Shown here piece by piece: positions 26,244 to 36,129 of a stretch of 64,000 nucleotides of DNA. Positions within the stretch are counted from its first letter, which is position 1; each line of letters starts with the position of its first letter. The notes under the pieces were generated by a model. That model was not told the origin of the DNA. It made no database searches and worked only from the letters and a program-made list of their open reading frames with translations. Source of the DNA: Arthrobacter dokdonellae (GTDB lineage Bacteria > Actinomycetota > Actinomycetes > Actinomycetales > Micrococcaceae); contig NZ_CP029642.1 of the NCBI RefSeq assembly GCF_003268655.1, forward strand, positions 1,612,001 through 1,676,000, written 5' to 3'. Position numbers and translations under genes: made by a program.

Positions 26244-26909
26244 CTAGCGTGTGCGGCGGCGGAACAGCCGCGCCATGCGGCTGCGGCGGGCGGGAACCGG
26301 ACCGGGTTCCGTGGAGGGGGCTCCGGCCCGCTGGGCCGGGGCCGCCCGTGCTTCGGCCCGGGCACGCCACGCGGCGAGTTCGGCGTCGACGTCCCGCAGC
26401 CGGGTGGTCACGGGCGGGCCGCCCGTCAGTTGGCGGCGGGCCTCGATGATCCGTGCGTTGAAGTCGGCCAGGATGGCCCGCACGCGCGCCCCGGAGGCCT
26501 CGGCGTCCAGTGTCGAGTCGAGTTCAGCGTCCTCCTTGCGCAGCATCAGTGCGGGAGGGCCGAGCCCGCTGACGTGTTCGCGTTGCAGCAGCCCCTTGAT
26601 CCACCAGTCGGGATCATCGGTGCCGCCCAGGCCGGGGATGGGCTTGCCGGCGTAGGCCAGGTTGTCGAAGTCCCCGCGGGCCATCGCTGCATCAATGGCA
26701 TTGTTGGCAACCTCCCAGACCTGGTCCGATTCATGAAAGGCCCGCGGCGTGGTATCCCGCCCGTCGCCCTCCGCGTCGAAGGTGCGGCCGGCGGCCTGGG
26801 CGTATTCATCGGCCGGTACGGGCGTCTCCGCAGCATCCCGGGCGTCCCGGTACCGGGCCACCTCGAGGGCATGGTCGCGCAATCTGCGTTGCGTGCTGCC
26901 GCTTGCCAT
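26244..26909 (-). CDS. DUF1992 (DnaJ-subfamily-C28-like) protein
   Basis: The 221-aa protein has the DUF1992 core: NAIDAAMARGDFDNLAYAGKPIPGLG (about residues 75-100), DDPDWWIKGLLQREHVSGLGPPAL and a following helix RAILADFNARIIEARRQL. It has no J-domain. The C-terminal ~40 residues are Arg/Pro/Ala rich. Function is unknown. The start at 26909 is chosen over 26945 because a GGTGGCAGG site precedes it and the homologous region begins later anyway. It sits upstream of YihY with a 41-base gap, so the two may be co-transcribed. Confidence 0.82.
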   Translation of the reverse strand: MASGSTQRRLRDHALEVARYRDARDAAETPVPADEYAQAAGRTFDAEGDGRDTTPRAFHESDQVWEVANNAIDAAMARGDFDNLAYAGKPIPGLGGTDDPDWWIKGLLQREHVSGLGPPALMLRKEDAELDSTLDAEASGARVRAILADFNARIIEARRQLTGGPPVTTRLRDVDAELAAWRARAEARAAPAQRAGAPSTEPGPVPARRSRMARLFRRRTR

Positions 26910-27022
26910 CCTGCCACCCCGTTTCCGTGCTTCCCCTGCCGGCACTTGCGTGTAAACAACCGTAGGCAGGGGTCCCGGCCCCGGTCAACGCCCTTGATGG
27001 GTACTGGCCCCGGGCGCGACAG

Positions 27023-28873
27023 CTACTGTCCCAGCGCCGCCTTGACGTCCGCCGCCACGAACTCCAGGGCGCGGGCGGCCTCCCTGCGGGCGGCGTCCAA
27101 ATCCCCGCGGCCGGCCACCGGCACCATGACCTCCAGGTAGCATTTGAGCTTCGGCTCGGTGCCGCTGGGGCGCACGATCACGCGGCTGCCGCTGGCTGTC
27201 AGGTACAGGACGCCGTCGGTGGCGGGCAGCTCCGGGGTTCCCACGGCCAGGTCGGTGAATTCCGTGACGGGGGAGCCGTCGAAGGCGGTGGGCGGCTGGG
27301 CGCGCAGCCGGGTCATCATGGCGGTGATCTGGCCAAGGTCCTCCACCCGGATGCTGATTTGGCCGCTTGCGTGCAGCCCGTGCTCCAGGGCAAGGTCGTC
27401 CAGCACGTCAAACAGGGTGCGGCCCGCGGCCTTGAGCGCGGCAGCCATCTCGGCGATGAGCAGTCCGGCGGACATGCCGTCCTTGTCCCTGACCACCTCG
27501 GGGGCCACGCAGTACCCCAGCGCCTCCTCGTAGCCGAATGTCAGTCCCGGCACGCGCGAAATCCACTTGAAGCCCGTCAAAGTCTGCTGATGCCGGTATC
27601 CCGCGGAGGCGGCAATCCGGGCCAGGAGCCTGCTGGACACGATCGAGTTGGCGAACACGGGCACCTGGGCGGTGTCCGGCGTTGTGCCTGTTCCGGCACG
27701 GCCCCCGCGGGCGGCCAGGTGGGCGCCGAGCAGGGCGCCAACCTCGTCGCCGTGGAATTTGCTCCACTGGCCGGTGGCCGGGTCCAGGGCGCCGACGGCG
27801 GCCCGGTCGGCGTCGGGATCGTTGGCCAGCACGACGTCGGCCCCGACCTTCTCGGCGAGGGCGAACGCCAGGTCCATGGCGCCGGGTTCCTCCGGGTTGG
27901 GGAAGGCGACGGTGGGGAAGTCCGGGTCCGGGGCGGACTGTTCAGCGACCGCGTGGATGCCGGTGAATCCGGCCCTGGTCAGCACATCCAGCGCGGTGTC
28001 ATGCCCCACGCCGTGCATGGACGTGTGCACGATGTGCAGTTCCCGTGCGGGGAACTTCCCGGGGTCGGCCAGTGCCGTCACGGCCGTCTTGTAGCTTTCG
28101 GCAATCTCGTCGCCCAGCACGCTCCAACCGGCGTCAGCCAGGGCGATGGCGGAGGTGTCGCCGGCCTCCGTGGTGTGTGAAACCTCCGCGATGTGCGCGG
28201 CAATGCGGGCATCATGCGGCGCCACGATCTGCACGCCGCGGGCCTCCGGCGCCACGGCACGGCCGCCGAGGTAGACCTTGTAGCCGTTGTCCTTGGACGG
28301 GTTGTGGCTGGCGGTGACCATGACACCGGCCTCGCAGTCCAGGTGGCGGACGGCATAGGCCAGGACAGGGGTGGGCAGCGGCGCCGGGAGGAGGAACGTC
28401 TCAATGCCTGCCTCCGTGAAGATGGCCGCGGTCTCCCGGGCAAAGGCCTCCGAGTTGTGCCGGGCGTCGTAGCCGACCACCGCGCGGGGGACGTAGGCGG
28501 GGGCCCGCTGGGCTGATTCCGGCTGGGAGGCGGTGGCGCCGTCGTGCGTCCCGCCTTGGTGCCGGGCCAGGTCGAGCAGGTGGGCGGACACGCCTGCGGC
28601 GGCGCGGCGCACCACGGTCCGGTTCATGCGGTTCGGGCCCGGGCCCATGGCGGCGCGGAGCCCGGCCGTGCCGAACTGCAGATTGCCGTCGAAGCTGTCC
28701 TCGAGCTCGGCGGCCGCCTCCTTGCTGCTGCTGGAACGCGCCACGAGCACGCGCAATTGGGCGGCCGTGGCCGGGTCGGGGTCGTGGGACGCCCACTGCG
28801 CGGCTGCGGCGGAGAGTGCGGCGGTTTCGAGTGCTGCGGCGGACTCGGAACGGATCTGCGAGGAATGGGTCAC
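27023..28873 (-). CDS. Phosphoglucomutase/phosphomannomutase (alpha-D-phosphohexomutase)
   Basis: The 616-aa protein has all superfamily landmarks: FGTAGLRAAMGPGPNRMN (about residues 67-84), the active-site serine in VTASHNPSKDNGYKVY (about 187), the metal loop NDPDADRAAVG, the sugar loop GYEEALGYCVA and the phosphate loop RPSGTEPKLKCYLEV. It interconverts hexose-1- and hexose-6-phosphates. This long form is also seen in pentomutase-like PgcA enzymes, so the exact sugar is uncertain. Purine nucleoside phosphorylase lies 123 bases upstream in the same direction, which would fit a ribose/deoxyribose-1-phosphate mutase role in nucleoside salvage (inference). GTG start. Confidence 0.9.
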   Translation of the reverse strand: MTHSSQIRSESAAALETAALSAAAAQWASHDPDPATAAQLRVLVARSSSSKEAAAELEDSFDGNLQFGTAGLRAAMGPGPNRMNRTVVRRAAAGVSAHLLDLARHQGGTHDGATASQPESAQRAPAYVPRAVVGYDARHNSEAFARETAAIFTEAGIETFLLPAPLPTPVLAYAVRHLDCEAGVMVTASHNPSKDNGYKVYLGGRAVAPEARGVQIVAPHDARIAAHIAEVSHTTEAGDTSAIALADAGWSVLGDEIAESYKTAVTALADPGKFPARELHIVHTSMHGVGHDTALDVLTRAGFTGIHAVAEQSAPDPDFPTVAFPNPEEPGAMDLAFALAEKVGADVVLANDPDADRAAVGALDPATGQWSKFHGDEVGALLGAHLAARGGRAGTGTTPDTAQVPVFANSIVSSRLLARIAASAGYRHQQTLTGFKWISRVPGLTFGYEEALGYCVAPEVVRDKDGMSAGLLIAEMAAALKAAGRTLFDVLDDLALEHGLHASGQISIRVEDLGQITAMMTRLRAQPPTAFDGSPVTEFTDLAVGTPELPATDGVLYLTASGSRVIVRPSGTEPKLKCYLEVMVPVAGRGDLDAARREAARALEFVAADVKAALGQ

Positions 28874-28996
28874 TGGACCAATGTAGCGGCAGCGGACCGC
28901 CGCGGGGTATCCGGCCGGTCCTGACCGGCGCCGCGCCCGCCGTGGCGGGGCGCCGCCACGTTCGCCGCGGGGGCGGCGCAGAACAAGACAGCGGGG

Positions 28997-29818
28997 CTAC
29001 AGCCTGGCGATGATGTCCGCGAGCAGGCGTGAGATGCGCGGGCCCGCGGCTTGGCCGGCCTCGATCACCTCGGCGTGGCTGAGCGGCACCGGGCTGATGC
29101 CGGCGGCCAGGTTGGTGACCAGGGAGATGCCGAACACCTCCATGCCCGCGGCGCGGGCGGCGATGGCCTCCAGCGCGGTCGACATGCCCACCAGGTCGGC
29201 TCCGATCCGCTTGGCGTACTGCACCTCGGCCGGGGTCTCATAGTGGGGGCCGGTGAACTGGGCGTATACGCCCTCGTCCAGCGACGGATCCACCTCGCGG
29301 GCCACCGAGCGCAGGCGGGAGGAGTAAAGGTCGGTCAGGTCAACAAACGTGGCGCCTTCCAGCGGCGAGGTGGCCGTGAGGTTGATGTGGTCGCTGATCA
29401 GCACCGGCGTGCCCGGGGCCCATGACTCGTTGAGCCCGCCACAGCCGTTGGTCAGCACCATGGTCCTGGCGCCGGCGGCGGCCGCGGTCCGGACGCCGTG
29501 GACCACGGCACGGACGCCCTTGCCTTCATAGAAATGCGTGCGCGAGCCCAGCACCAGCACGTTCTTGCCATCCGGGGTGCGGATGGAGGTGAGGGTGCCC
29601 ACATGGCCGGCCACCGCCGGGGCGGAGAACCCGGGCACGTCGGCGGCGTTGACGGTGGCGGTGGTCTCGCCGATGAGGCCGGCCGCCTCACCCCAGCCGG
29701 AGCCCAGGACCAGGGCGAGGTCGTGCTCTTCCACGCCCGTGGCCTGGGCAATGTGGGCGGCGGCCCGACGGGCGAGCTCCGTCGGGCCGGTTTCGGCAAA
29801 AGTCTCTGGTGTGTTCAC
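28997..29818 (-). CDS. Purine nucleoside phosphorylase
   Basis: The 273-aa protein matches the trimeric PNP class: [14 protein letters not shown] (about 34-47, phosphate loop), [53 protein letters not shown] (about 189-213) and a VTNLAAGIS base-binding end. It splits purine (deoxy)ribonucleosides with phosphate to base and (deoxy)ribose-1-phosphate. The start is GTG at 29818, 106 bases from the divergent LpdA-like gene. It pairs naturally with the downstream phosphohexomutase and with deoC at 15508. Confidence 0.93.
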   Translation of the reverse strand: MNTPETFAETGPTELARRAAAHIAQATGVEEHDLALVLGSGWGEAAGLIGETTATVNAADVPGFSAPAVAGHVGTLTSIRTPDGKNVLVLGSRTHFYEGKGVRAVVHGVRTAAAAGARTMVLTNGCGGLNESWAPGTPVLISDHINLTATSPLEGATFVDLTDLYSSRLRSVAREVDPSLDEGVYAQFTGPHYETPAEVQYAKRIGADLVGMSTALEAIAARAAGMEVFGISLVTNLAAGISPVPLSHAEVIEAGQAAGPRISRLLADIIARL

Positions 29819-29924
29819 GAGACCAACTTACCGTCCAAGCCCGTGCGCCACACAGCCGGACGCCGCCATTTCGGAGCCTTGTAGAACTTGGTGCCTGCGG
29901 GCGGATAGGCGAGAATGAACAATT

Positions 29925-31352
29925 GTGACCAGCGATCAAGATGTAACCCAGCCCTTTGCCGTCCCCAGCCTGGCGATCCTTGGCGGTGGTCCCGGAGGCT
30001 ACGAAGCCGCCATGGTCGCCGCCGCGATGGGCGCCCAGGTGACCGTCGTCGAACGAGCGGGCCTGGGTGGCGCCGCCGTGCTGACGGACGTGGTCCCGTC
30101 CAAGACGCTGATCGCCACGGCCGAATCCATGAACCGCAGCATCGACTCCGCCGAACTGGGTGTGAGCTTCAACGCGAACGACGGCGACCTCAAGACCGCG
30201 CTGCGCGCGGACCTCAAGCTGGTCAACGCACGCGTGAAGCTGCTGGCCCGCGAGCAGTCCACGGACATCCGCCGCGGCCTCGAGGCGCTGGGCGTGCGCA
30301 TTGTCATCGGCAGCGGCCGCCTGCTTGACCGCCGCACCATCGAGGTGGACCGCGGCGAGACCAAGGAAATCATCAAGGCCGACGCCGTGCTGCTCTCCGT
30401 CGGCGCCCACCCGCGCGAGCTGGCCACGGCCCGGCCCGACGGGGAACGGATCCTGAACTGGACCCAGATCTACGACCTCGACGAACTGCCCGAGGAACTC
30501 ATCGTGGTGGGCTCGGGCGTCACCGGCGCCGAATTTGCCTCCGCGTTCAACGGCCTCGGCTCCAAGGTCACCTTGATTTCCAGCCGGGAGCAGGTGCTGC
30601 CCGGCGAGGATTCCGACGCCGCCGCCGTCCTGGAGGACGTGTTTGCGCGAAGGGGCCTGACAGTGCTTTCGCGGTCCCGCGCCGAGGCCGTCGAGCGCAC
30701 GGCCGACGGCGTCATCGTCACCCTTGGCGACGGCAGCAGGATCACCGGCACCCACTGCCTGGTCTGTGTCGGCTCCATCCCGAACACCACGGGAATCGGT
30801 CTGGAGGCGGCCGGGGTCGAGCTGACCCGCAGCGGCCACATCAAGGTTGACGGCGTCTCCCGCACCAGTGCCCCGAACGTGTACGCGGCGGGCGACTGCA
30901 CGGGTGTGCTGGCGCTGGCGTCGGTGGCCGCGATGCAGGGCCGCATCGCCGTGGCGCACCTTCAGGGCGACGCGGTCCGCCCCCTGAAGCTCACGCAGGT
31001 CTCCTCCAACATCTTCACGTCCCCGGAAATCGCCTCGGTGGGCGTCTCCGAGGCCGAGCTGGCCTCCGGCCGGTATCAGGGCGACGTGGTCAAGCTGTCC
31101 CTGCAGACCAACGCGCGGGCCAAGATGCGCAACGTCAACGACGGCTTCGTCAAGATCATTGCCCGCAAGGGCTCCGGGACCGTAATCGGCGGCGTCGTGG
31201 TGGGTGCCGGCGCCTGCGAGCTGATCTTCCCCATCGCCCTGGCCGTGGCGCAGAAGCTGCACGTGGACGACGTCGCCAACACGTTCACGGTGTACCCGTC
31301 ACTGTCTGGTTCCATCGCGGAGGCCGCCCGCCGCCTCCACGTCCACATGTAG
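29925..31352 (+). CDS. LpdA-like NAD(P)H-quinone dehydrogenase (flavoprotein disulfide reductase fold)
   Basis: The 475-aa protein has the lipoamide-dehydrogenase fold: ILGGGPGGYEAAMVAAAMGAQVTVVER, VVGSGVTGAEFASAF, YAAGDCTGVLALASVAAMQGR and a C-terminal TVYPSLSGSIAEAARRL. The redox cysteine pair is absent: the place normally reading GGTCxxxxCxPSK is GGAAVLTDVVPSKTL. This is characteristic of the actinobacterial LpdA branch, in which NAD(P)H-dependent quinone reduction rather than disulfide chemistry has been reported. The His-Glu pair of the dimer-interface motif is also altered (YPSLSGS). The start is GTG at 29925, divergent from the phosphorylase gene. Confidence 0.88.
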   Translation: MTSDQDVTQPFAVPSLAILGGGPGGYEAAMVAAAMGAQVTVVERAGLGGAAVLTDVVPSKTLIATAESMNRSIDSAELGVSFNANDGDLKTALRADLKLVNARVKLLAREQSTDIRRGLEALGVRIVIGSGRLLDRRTIEVDRGETKEIIKADAVLLSVGAHPRELATARPDGERILNWTQIYDLDELPEELIVVGSGVTGAEFASAFNGLGSKVTLISSREQVLPGEDSDAAAVLEDVFARRGLTVLSRSRAEAVERTADGVIVTLGDGSRITGTHCLVCVGSIPNTTGIGLEAAGVELTRSGHIKVDGVSRTSAPNVYAAGDCTGVLALASVAAMQGRIAVAHLQGDAVRPLKLTQVSSNIFTSPEIASVGVSEAELASGRYQGDVVKLSLQTNARAKMRNVNDGFVKIIARKGSGTVIGGVVVGAGACELIFPIALAVAQKLHVDDVANTFTVYPSLSGSIAEAARRLHVHM

Positions 31353-31369
31353 CCAGCGCCGCCGCAGGG

Positions 31370-32866
31370 TCATTCCGGGCCGGCGCCGCGCGGCAGCCGG
31401 ATGCAAAAGCAGGCGCCGGCGGTCTCCGTGCCGACCGGCTCCACCGTGAGCCGCAGTCCCAGCCGCTGGGCCAGCCGGGCGGCGATGGAGAGCCCCAGCC
31501 CGCTGCCCACTGGACGCTGCCCGGCATACCGCCGGTAAAGGACACCCCGTTCAAACGCCACGGCGGCGTCCTGGACGGTCAGCCCGGGACCGCTGTCCCG
31601 CACATCCACCGCAACGACGGCGGGTCCCGGACCGTGGGCCGGCCCCTTCCCCGGCCCTGCCGCGGACACCGGCGCTGCCTGCGGATATTCCAGCTTGGCT
31701 TCGAGCACGAGCGGCTTTCCTTCCGGCGTCACCCGCAGCGCGTTGCCGACCAGGGCGTCGATGATCTGCCGCAGGCGCTGCCCATCCGTCACGACGTGCA
31801 GCGGTCCGCCACCGGCCGGCAGGAGGACTTCCAGCTGCACGCCCGCCTGGACGGCGGCCCCGCGCCAGGCGTCCTTCACCTGGTCCAGGAGGGCCGCGAC
31901 ATCGACGGCACCGACCTCCAAGGCGAAATCCTCCGCCTCCAGGCGCGCCAGCGCCAGCAGGTCCCGGACAAATCCGTCCAGCCGGTCCGTTTCAGCGGCG
32001 AGGACCCGTCCCACGCGGGCGATGTCGTCGGGCGGGACGAGTCCGTCGACCATGGCCTCCGCGTATCCCCGCACCGCCGTCAGCGGGGTCCGGATCTCGT
32101 GGGAGATGGACAGCAGGAATTCGTGCTGCCGGGCCTCACTGGCCAGCAGGGCATGATCCAAGGTGTTGACCGCCTCGCCGATGGCCCGCACCTCGGTCAT
32201 GCCGGACGGAGCCAGCTCGACGGTCCGCTCGCCGGCGGCGATGCGGCGGGCGGCCTCCGCGGTGCGCACCAGCGGGCGGGAGAGTCGCCGCGCCAGGAAC
32301 GTCCCGGCGAGGACCGCAATCAACAGCCCGATGGCCAGGGCCAGCAGCGTGCGCTGCAGCACCTGGGCGGCCGCCGCGTTGACATCCCGCAGCGAACGGG
32401 TCAACACCACGCCGCCGCCCCGCTTCAGGGCCCGTGCTTCCACGAGCACCTGGCCGCCGCCCGTGTCCAGGGTGCGCGTCACCTTTTGCCCGCTGAGCAC
32501 CTGTGCGACGTCGGCCGGCGCCAGGAGGCGGGCGGCGGCGCCCTTGACGGTTCCGGAGGCGCTGATGGTGGACAGGTTGTACGTGTCCGGCCCCAGCAGG
32601 GAGCGTTCCCGCAGGTCCAACGCGCGCGATGCCGCGGGGGCCGCCGCGTAGGCGTCGGCCTGGCGGGCGAGCTGCTGCCGGGCCTGCTCCACGGCGGCCG
32701 ACCTGATGAGGGGAAAGGCAACCAGCCCCGTGACGAGCACCGCCAGGACGGCGACGGCCGCCGTCACCAGTGTTATCCCTCCGCCCACCGAGTGGAGCCA
32801 CGACGTCGGGCGGTCACGCCTGCGTGGCTCCAGGCGGGCCGGGTGTGCGCGGTCCCCGCCCCTCAT
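31370..32866 (-). CDS. Two-component sensor histidine kinase
   Basis: The 498-aa membrane kinase has a helix at about residues 30-54, an extracellular sensing region of ~120 residues, a second helix (about 167-190), HAMP, and a dimerisation box with SISHEIRTPL (His at about 255). The ATPase domain follows; its N-box is weakened (DALVGNALRVTPEG), while DVRDSGPGL and GSGLGLSIAARLAQRLG are intact. Its start overlaps the stop of the response-regulator gene (ATGA), so the pair is coupled. It converges on the LpdA-like gene with an 17-base gap. The signal is not identifiable. Confidence 0.92.
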   Translation of the reverse strand: MRGGDRAHPARLEPRRRDRPTSWLHSVGGGITLVTAAVAVLAVLVTGLVAFPLIRSAAVEQARQQLARQADAYAAAPAASRALDLRERSLLGPDTYNLSTISASGTVKGAAARLLAPADVAQVLSGQKVTRTLDTGGGQVLVEARALKRGGGVVLTRSLRDVNAAAAQVLQRTLLALAIGLLIAVLAGTFLARRLSRPLVRTAEAARRIAAGERTVELAPSGMTEVRAIGEAVNTLDHALLASEARQHEFLLSISHEIRTPLTAVRGYAEAMVDGLVPPDDIARVGRVLAAETDRLDGFVRDLLALARLEAEDFALEVGAVDVAALLDQVKDAWRGAAVQAGVQLEVLLPAGGGPLHVVTDGQRLRQIIDALVGNALRVTPEGKPLVLEAKLEYPQAAPVSAAGPGKGPAHGPGPAVVAVDVRDSGPGLTVQDAAVAFERGVLYRRYAGQRPVGSGLGLSIAARLAQRLGLRLTVEPVGTETAGACFCIRLPRGAGPE

Positions 32867-33588
32867 GGACTGGCGCTTGTGGCCGGCAGGCTGCGTGCGG
32901 TGTAGCCCACCCCGCGCAGGGTGTGGATGGGGCTGGCGGCGCCCAGCTTCGACCGGAGGGCGGCAATTTGGACGTCAACAGTCCGCCCGGGGGTGTAGCT
33001 CGCCTGTCCCCACACCGCGGAGAGGAGTTGTTCACGGCTGTAGACGCGCCCGGGCGTGGCCAACAGGTAGGCCAGCACATCGAATTCCCGGGCCGTCAAT
33101 TCCACGGGAACGCCGCTGGCGGTAACGGTGCGGTTGTCCGGATCCAGCACCACGGACCCGACGCACAGGACGCCACTGCGCGGACCGGCCTGCCCGCGGC
33201 GGAGCACCGTCTTGATCCGGGCGACCAGCTCGCGCGGGGAAAACGGCTTGGTCATGTAGTCATCCGCTCCCAGCTCCAAGCCCAGGATCTTGTCCACTTC
33301 CTCATCCCGGGCAGTGACGAAAATGATCGGGGTCCAATCATCGCGGGCGCGCAGCCGGCGGCAGAATTCGATGCCGTCCATGCCGGGCAGGCCCACATCG
33401 AGGACAATGGCAACCGGTCGCTGGCTGCGGATCATCTCGAGGCCCGCCTCACCGGTGGCCTCGATGTGGACGCCAAAGCCGGCGCGGTGCAGGTACAGGC
33501 GCTGGACGTCCGCGATCGCGCCGTCGTCTTCCACTATCAGGATCAGGCCGCGGGACTGCGGCGCTGCCTGGCCGGTCGCTTGTGCCAT
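32863..33588 (-). CDS. OmpR-family response regulator
   Basis: The 241-aa regulator has a receiver domain with EDD (20-22), phospho-acceptor Asp64 in VLDVGLPGMDG, Thr in FVTARD and Lys114 in MTKPFSP. A C-terminal winged helix follows (ELTAREFDVLAYLLATPGRVYSREQLL, VDVQIAALRSKLG, RGVGYTA). It is the partner of the downstream kinase. The gene is divergent from a small secreted protein at 33780, a likely target. The 191-base gap between them should hold the operator, but I see no clear direct repeat there. Confidence 0.94.
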   Translation of the reverse strand: MAQATGQAAPQSRGLILIVEDDGAIADVQRLYLHRAGFGVHIEATGEAGLEMIRSQRPVAIVLDVGLPGMDGIEFCRRLRARDDWTPIIFVTARDEEVDKILGLELGADDYMTKPFSPRELVARIKTVLRRGQAGPRSGVLCVGSVVLDPDNRTVTASGVPVELTAREFDVLAYLLATPGRVYSREQLLSAVWGQASYTPGRTVDVQIAALRSKLGAASPIHTLRGVGYTARSLPATSASP

Positions 33589-33779
33589 GGTTCCATTGAA
33601 CCGCCTGCAGGCGGGCCTGGGGAGCTGCGCCGCGGATTCTTTACCTGGCGCTTACATTCCCCAAACCGGGGATGGACGCCGGTGCGCCATAGTGGAATTC
33701 CCACCAACCGGGCAGAACGGGGCAGGGCCCCGCCGCGCCGGGGGAGCCAAGAAGCCCGGCGAGCCAAGAAGGAGCCATC

Positions 33780-34400
33780 ATGAAAAGATCCAGCGTGGAC
33801 AGCGCCGGCATGGACAGCGCGTCAGGCACCCCCGCCACCGGGGCGCCGTCGGGCAAGCGTTGGCGCAGGCGGGCCACGGCCGCGGCAACCGGCGCGGTGC
33901 TCATCGGAGCCGGGATCTTCGGTGCGGCGGCCGCTTCCGCGGCGGGCGCCTCCCCGACGTCAACGGTCAGCCGGAGCGCTGCACCCGCTGCACAGTTGTC
34001 CAGTTCTGCGCCATCCGCCTCCACGGCCCCCGGTGCACCGGCCGCAAAATCCGCCGCGAAGCACCATGCCAAGCGTCCGGAGGTCCGTCTGCTCCGCAGG
34101 GAACTGCGCATCGACATCCAGGCGAAGGCCGGGTTCGGAGACCGTGCCCACGTGGTGGCGTACGGCCTCATCCACCATCGCTCGGCATTCGCCAAGCTGC
34201 CGGAGAAACTGCAGTCCGACCTGATGTCGCTGGAGGCAGCCGCGGCGGGGTCCCGCGACACCGATGCGGCATTGCTGAGGAACACCGCACTGGACGGGGG
34301 TTACGGCGCCGCCATCCAAAAGCAGGCCAAGGGCATTGCGGCCAAACTTGCGGCCGCATCCGCAACCGCGGCGCCCGCGCCGGCCACCGCCGCGCCGTAG
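33780..34400 (+). CDS. Secreted Ala-rich protein divergent from the two-component system
   Basis: This 206-aa protein has an N-terminal basic run (GKRWRRRATAAATGAVLIGAGIF, about residues 26-48) and a hydrophobic core ending ASAAG, consistent with export, possibly by the Tat route because of the Arg cluster. An Ala/Ser/Pro linker, a charged helical core (about 98-185: LLRRELRIDIQAKAGFGDRAHVVAYGLIHH) and an Ala/Pro tail follow. I recognise no family. A GAAGGAG site precedes the ATG. Its position divergent from the response regulator suggests it is controlled by it. Confidence 0.75.
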   Translation: MKRSSVDSAGMDSASGTPATGAPSGKRWRRRATAAATGAVLIGAGIFGAAAASAAGASPTSTVSRSAAPAAQLSSSAPSASTAPGAPAAKSAAKHHAKRPEVRLLRRELRIDIQAKAGFGDRAHVVAYGLIHHRSAFAKLPEKLQSDLMSLEAAAAGSRDTDAALLRNTALDGGYGAAIQKQAKGIAAKLAAASATAAPAPATAAP

Positions 34401-34521
34401 TGGCCAGGGCGCCCGGGCCGTCCGTGGGAACCTTGCCGTCCGTGGGAACCTTGGGGCGGACCCTGCACCAAAGGCCGTGACGAGCGGCGTGGACCGTGCG
34501 GTGTCCGCCACGGAAGTGGGG

Positions 34522-36129
34522 CTAGGCGGGCGCGGCCTGAAAATGCTCCTCGATCAGGGCCCGCACGTCGCCGTGGCAGCCGCCACAGCCGGTGCCGGCC
34601 CGGGTCTGGGCGGACACGTCGGACACGGTCCCGCAGCCGTCCACGATGGCACCGGCAATGGTCTGCTGGTCGACGCCGGCGCAGCGGCAGACCGTCCGTG
34701 AAGGATCGCTGGGGGCCGCGGCCGCCGGGCCCGCGCTGTCCAGGACCAGCAGCGCCGAACGGTCCGCGGGGAGTTCGGCGCGGCGTTCAAACAGCAGCAC
34801 CAGTTCGGCGGCCGCCCGCGGCATGCCCACGCTGACGAACCCCTCCAGCACGCCGCCACGGGTGGCCATCTTCACGTACTTGCCGTGATCGGGATCCGCC
34901 CACACGGCGACCCGCAGCGGCGCGCCGCCCCCACCGGGGTGCGCGCCACCAGGATCCCCGGGAAGGGCGTCGAACGGCCCGGCGGCAACGCTCCCGGCGG
35001 CCGCCACGTCGACGCCGCGGGCCTTCAGCAGCATGACGGGCGCCGGTTCGGCGGGGAGCGGCGGAGCGGGTGTTTCGGGCCGGACCAGAAACGCGGCCAG
35101 CCATTCCGCCTGACGCCATCCCGGCCCGATCATGCCCAGCGGGCCGGCGCTGTCGCGGCACTGCAGGCAGTTGGTGTCAAGGCAGTGGACCTCGGCGCAG
35201 TCGCCGATGGCGAACACGTGAGGGTCGTGGTGTGCCTGCAGGGCGTGGTCCACCAGGATGCCGCGGTCCGTCCGCAGGCCGCAACCGGCAGCCACCTCGG
35301 TCCGCGGACGCACGCCGCAGGAGAGGACCAGAAGGTCCCCGGAAATGCGCCCGCCGCCGTCGAGCTCGAGGGCCGAAAAGGACGGTTCCGCGGGCGCTGC
35401 CGCCGCCGCGGCGCCCAGGACCACCGCCGTCGAACGGGCGTCGGAGGCCACTGTGACGCCGCGGTCCCGCAGCGCCGCCGCCAAGACCCTGCCGGCGTCG
35501 GCGTCGATGCTGCGGGCCAACGCGTGGGCTCCGTGGTGGACCACCGCGACGCGGGCGCCTTCCTCCGCCGCGGCCAGTGCCGCCTCCAGGCCCAGGATCC
35601 CGCCGCCCAGCACCACCACGCGCCGGCCGTCCAGGACAGCGCGGCGCAGGGCGGCGGCGTCCTTGAGGTCGCGCAGCGTGATGACCCCGGCCGGCAGGGA
35701 AACCGGCAGCTGCGGGTCCGCATTGAGCCCACGGAGATTGGGCACCACGGGCCGGGAACCGGTGGCGAAGACCAGCCTGTCGTAGTGCACGTCCCGGCCG
35801 TCGGAGAGGTGGACCAGCCGGCGGGCGCGGTCCACGCGCCGCACGCAGCGTCCCAGCTGAAGCACGACGCCGGCCGCCTCCAGTTCCGCCGTGTCCGCCA
35901 GCGCGATGTCATCCACCGTGGTCCGGCCCACGCCAAGGTCGGCAACCAGGACACGGTTGTAGGCGGCGTGCGGCTCGTCGCCCACCACCGTGACGGCAAG
36001 ATCGCCGGAACGGACGGCCGGCAGCAGTTCGTCCACCAGCCGGGAGGCCACCGGTCCGAAGCCAATGACGACAATGTGCGGAGCCCCTGTGCGTGCCATT
36101 CCGGCCGTCGATGCCGTGGCCTCCCTCAT
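34522..36129 (-). CDS. Nitrate-reductase FAD/[2Fe-2S] electron-transfer subunit (NirB-N/NasB-like)
   Basis: The 535-aa protein has a pyridine-nucleotide oxidoreductase domain: HIVVIGFGPVASRLVDELL, YDRLVFATGSRPVVPN, VVVLGGGILGLEAALAAAEEG and HVFAIGDCAEV. Near the C-terminus a BFD-like [2Fe-2S] domain carries CRCAGVDQQTIAGAIVDGCG and TRAGTGCGGCHGDV. It resembles NirB without the sirohaem half, the layout of assimilatory nitrate-reductase electron-transfer subunits (NasB type). It should pass NADH electrons to the molybdenum subunit encoded just upstream. The start at 36129 overlaps that gene's stop as ATGA and follows AAAGGAAAA. Confidence 0.88.
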   Translation of the reverse strand: MREATASTAGMARTGAPHIVVIGFGPVASRLVDELLPAVRSGDLAVTVVGDEPHAAYNRVLVADLGVGRTTVDDIALADTAELEAAGVVLQLGRCVRRVDRARRLVHLSDGRDVHYDRLVFATGSRPVVPNLRGLNADPQLPVSLPAGVITLRDLKDAAALRRAVLDGRRVVVLGGGILGLEAALAAAEEGARVAVVHHGAHALARSIDADAGRVLAAALRDRGVTVASDARSTAVVLGAAAAAAPAEPSFSALELDGGGRISGDLLVLSCGVRPRTEVAAGCGLRTDRGILVDHALQAHHDPHVFAIGDCAEVHCLDTNCLQCRDSAGPLGMIGPGWRQAEWLAAFLVRPETPAPPLPAEPAPVMLLKARGVDVAAAGSVAAGPFDALPGDPGGAHPGGGGAPLRVAVWADPDHGKYVKMATRGGVLEGFVSVGMPRAAAELVLLFERRAELPADRSALLVLDSAGPAAAAPSDPSRTVCRCAGVDQQTIAGAIVDGCGTVSDVSAQTRAGTGCGGCHGDVRALIEEHFQAAPA

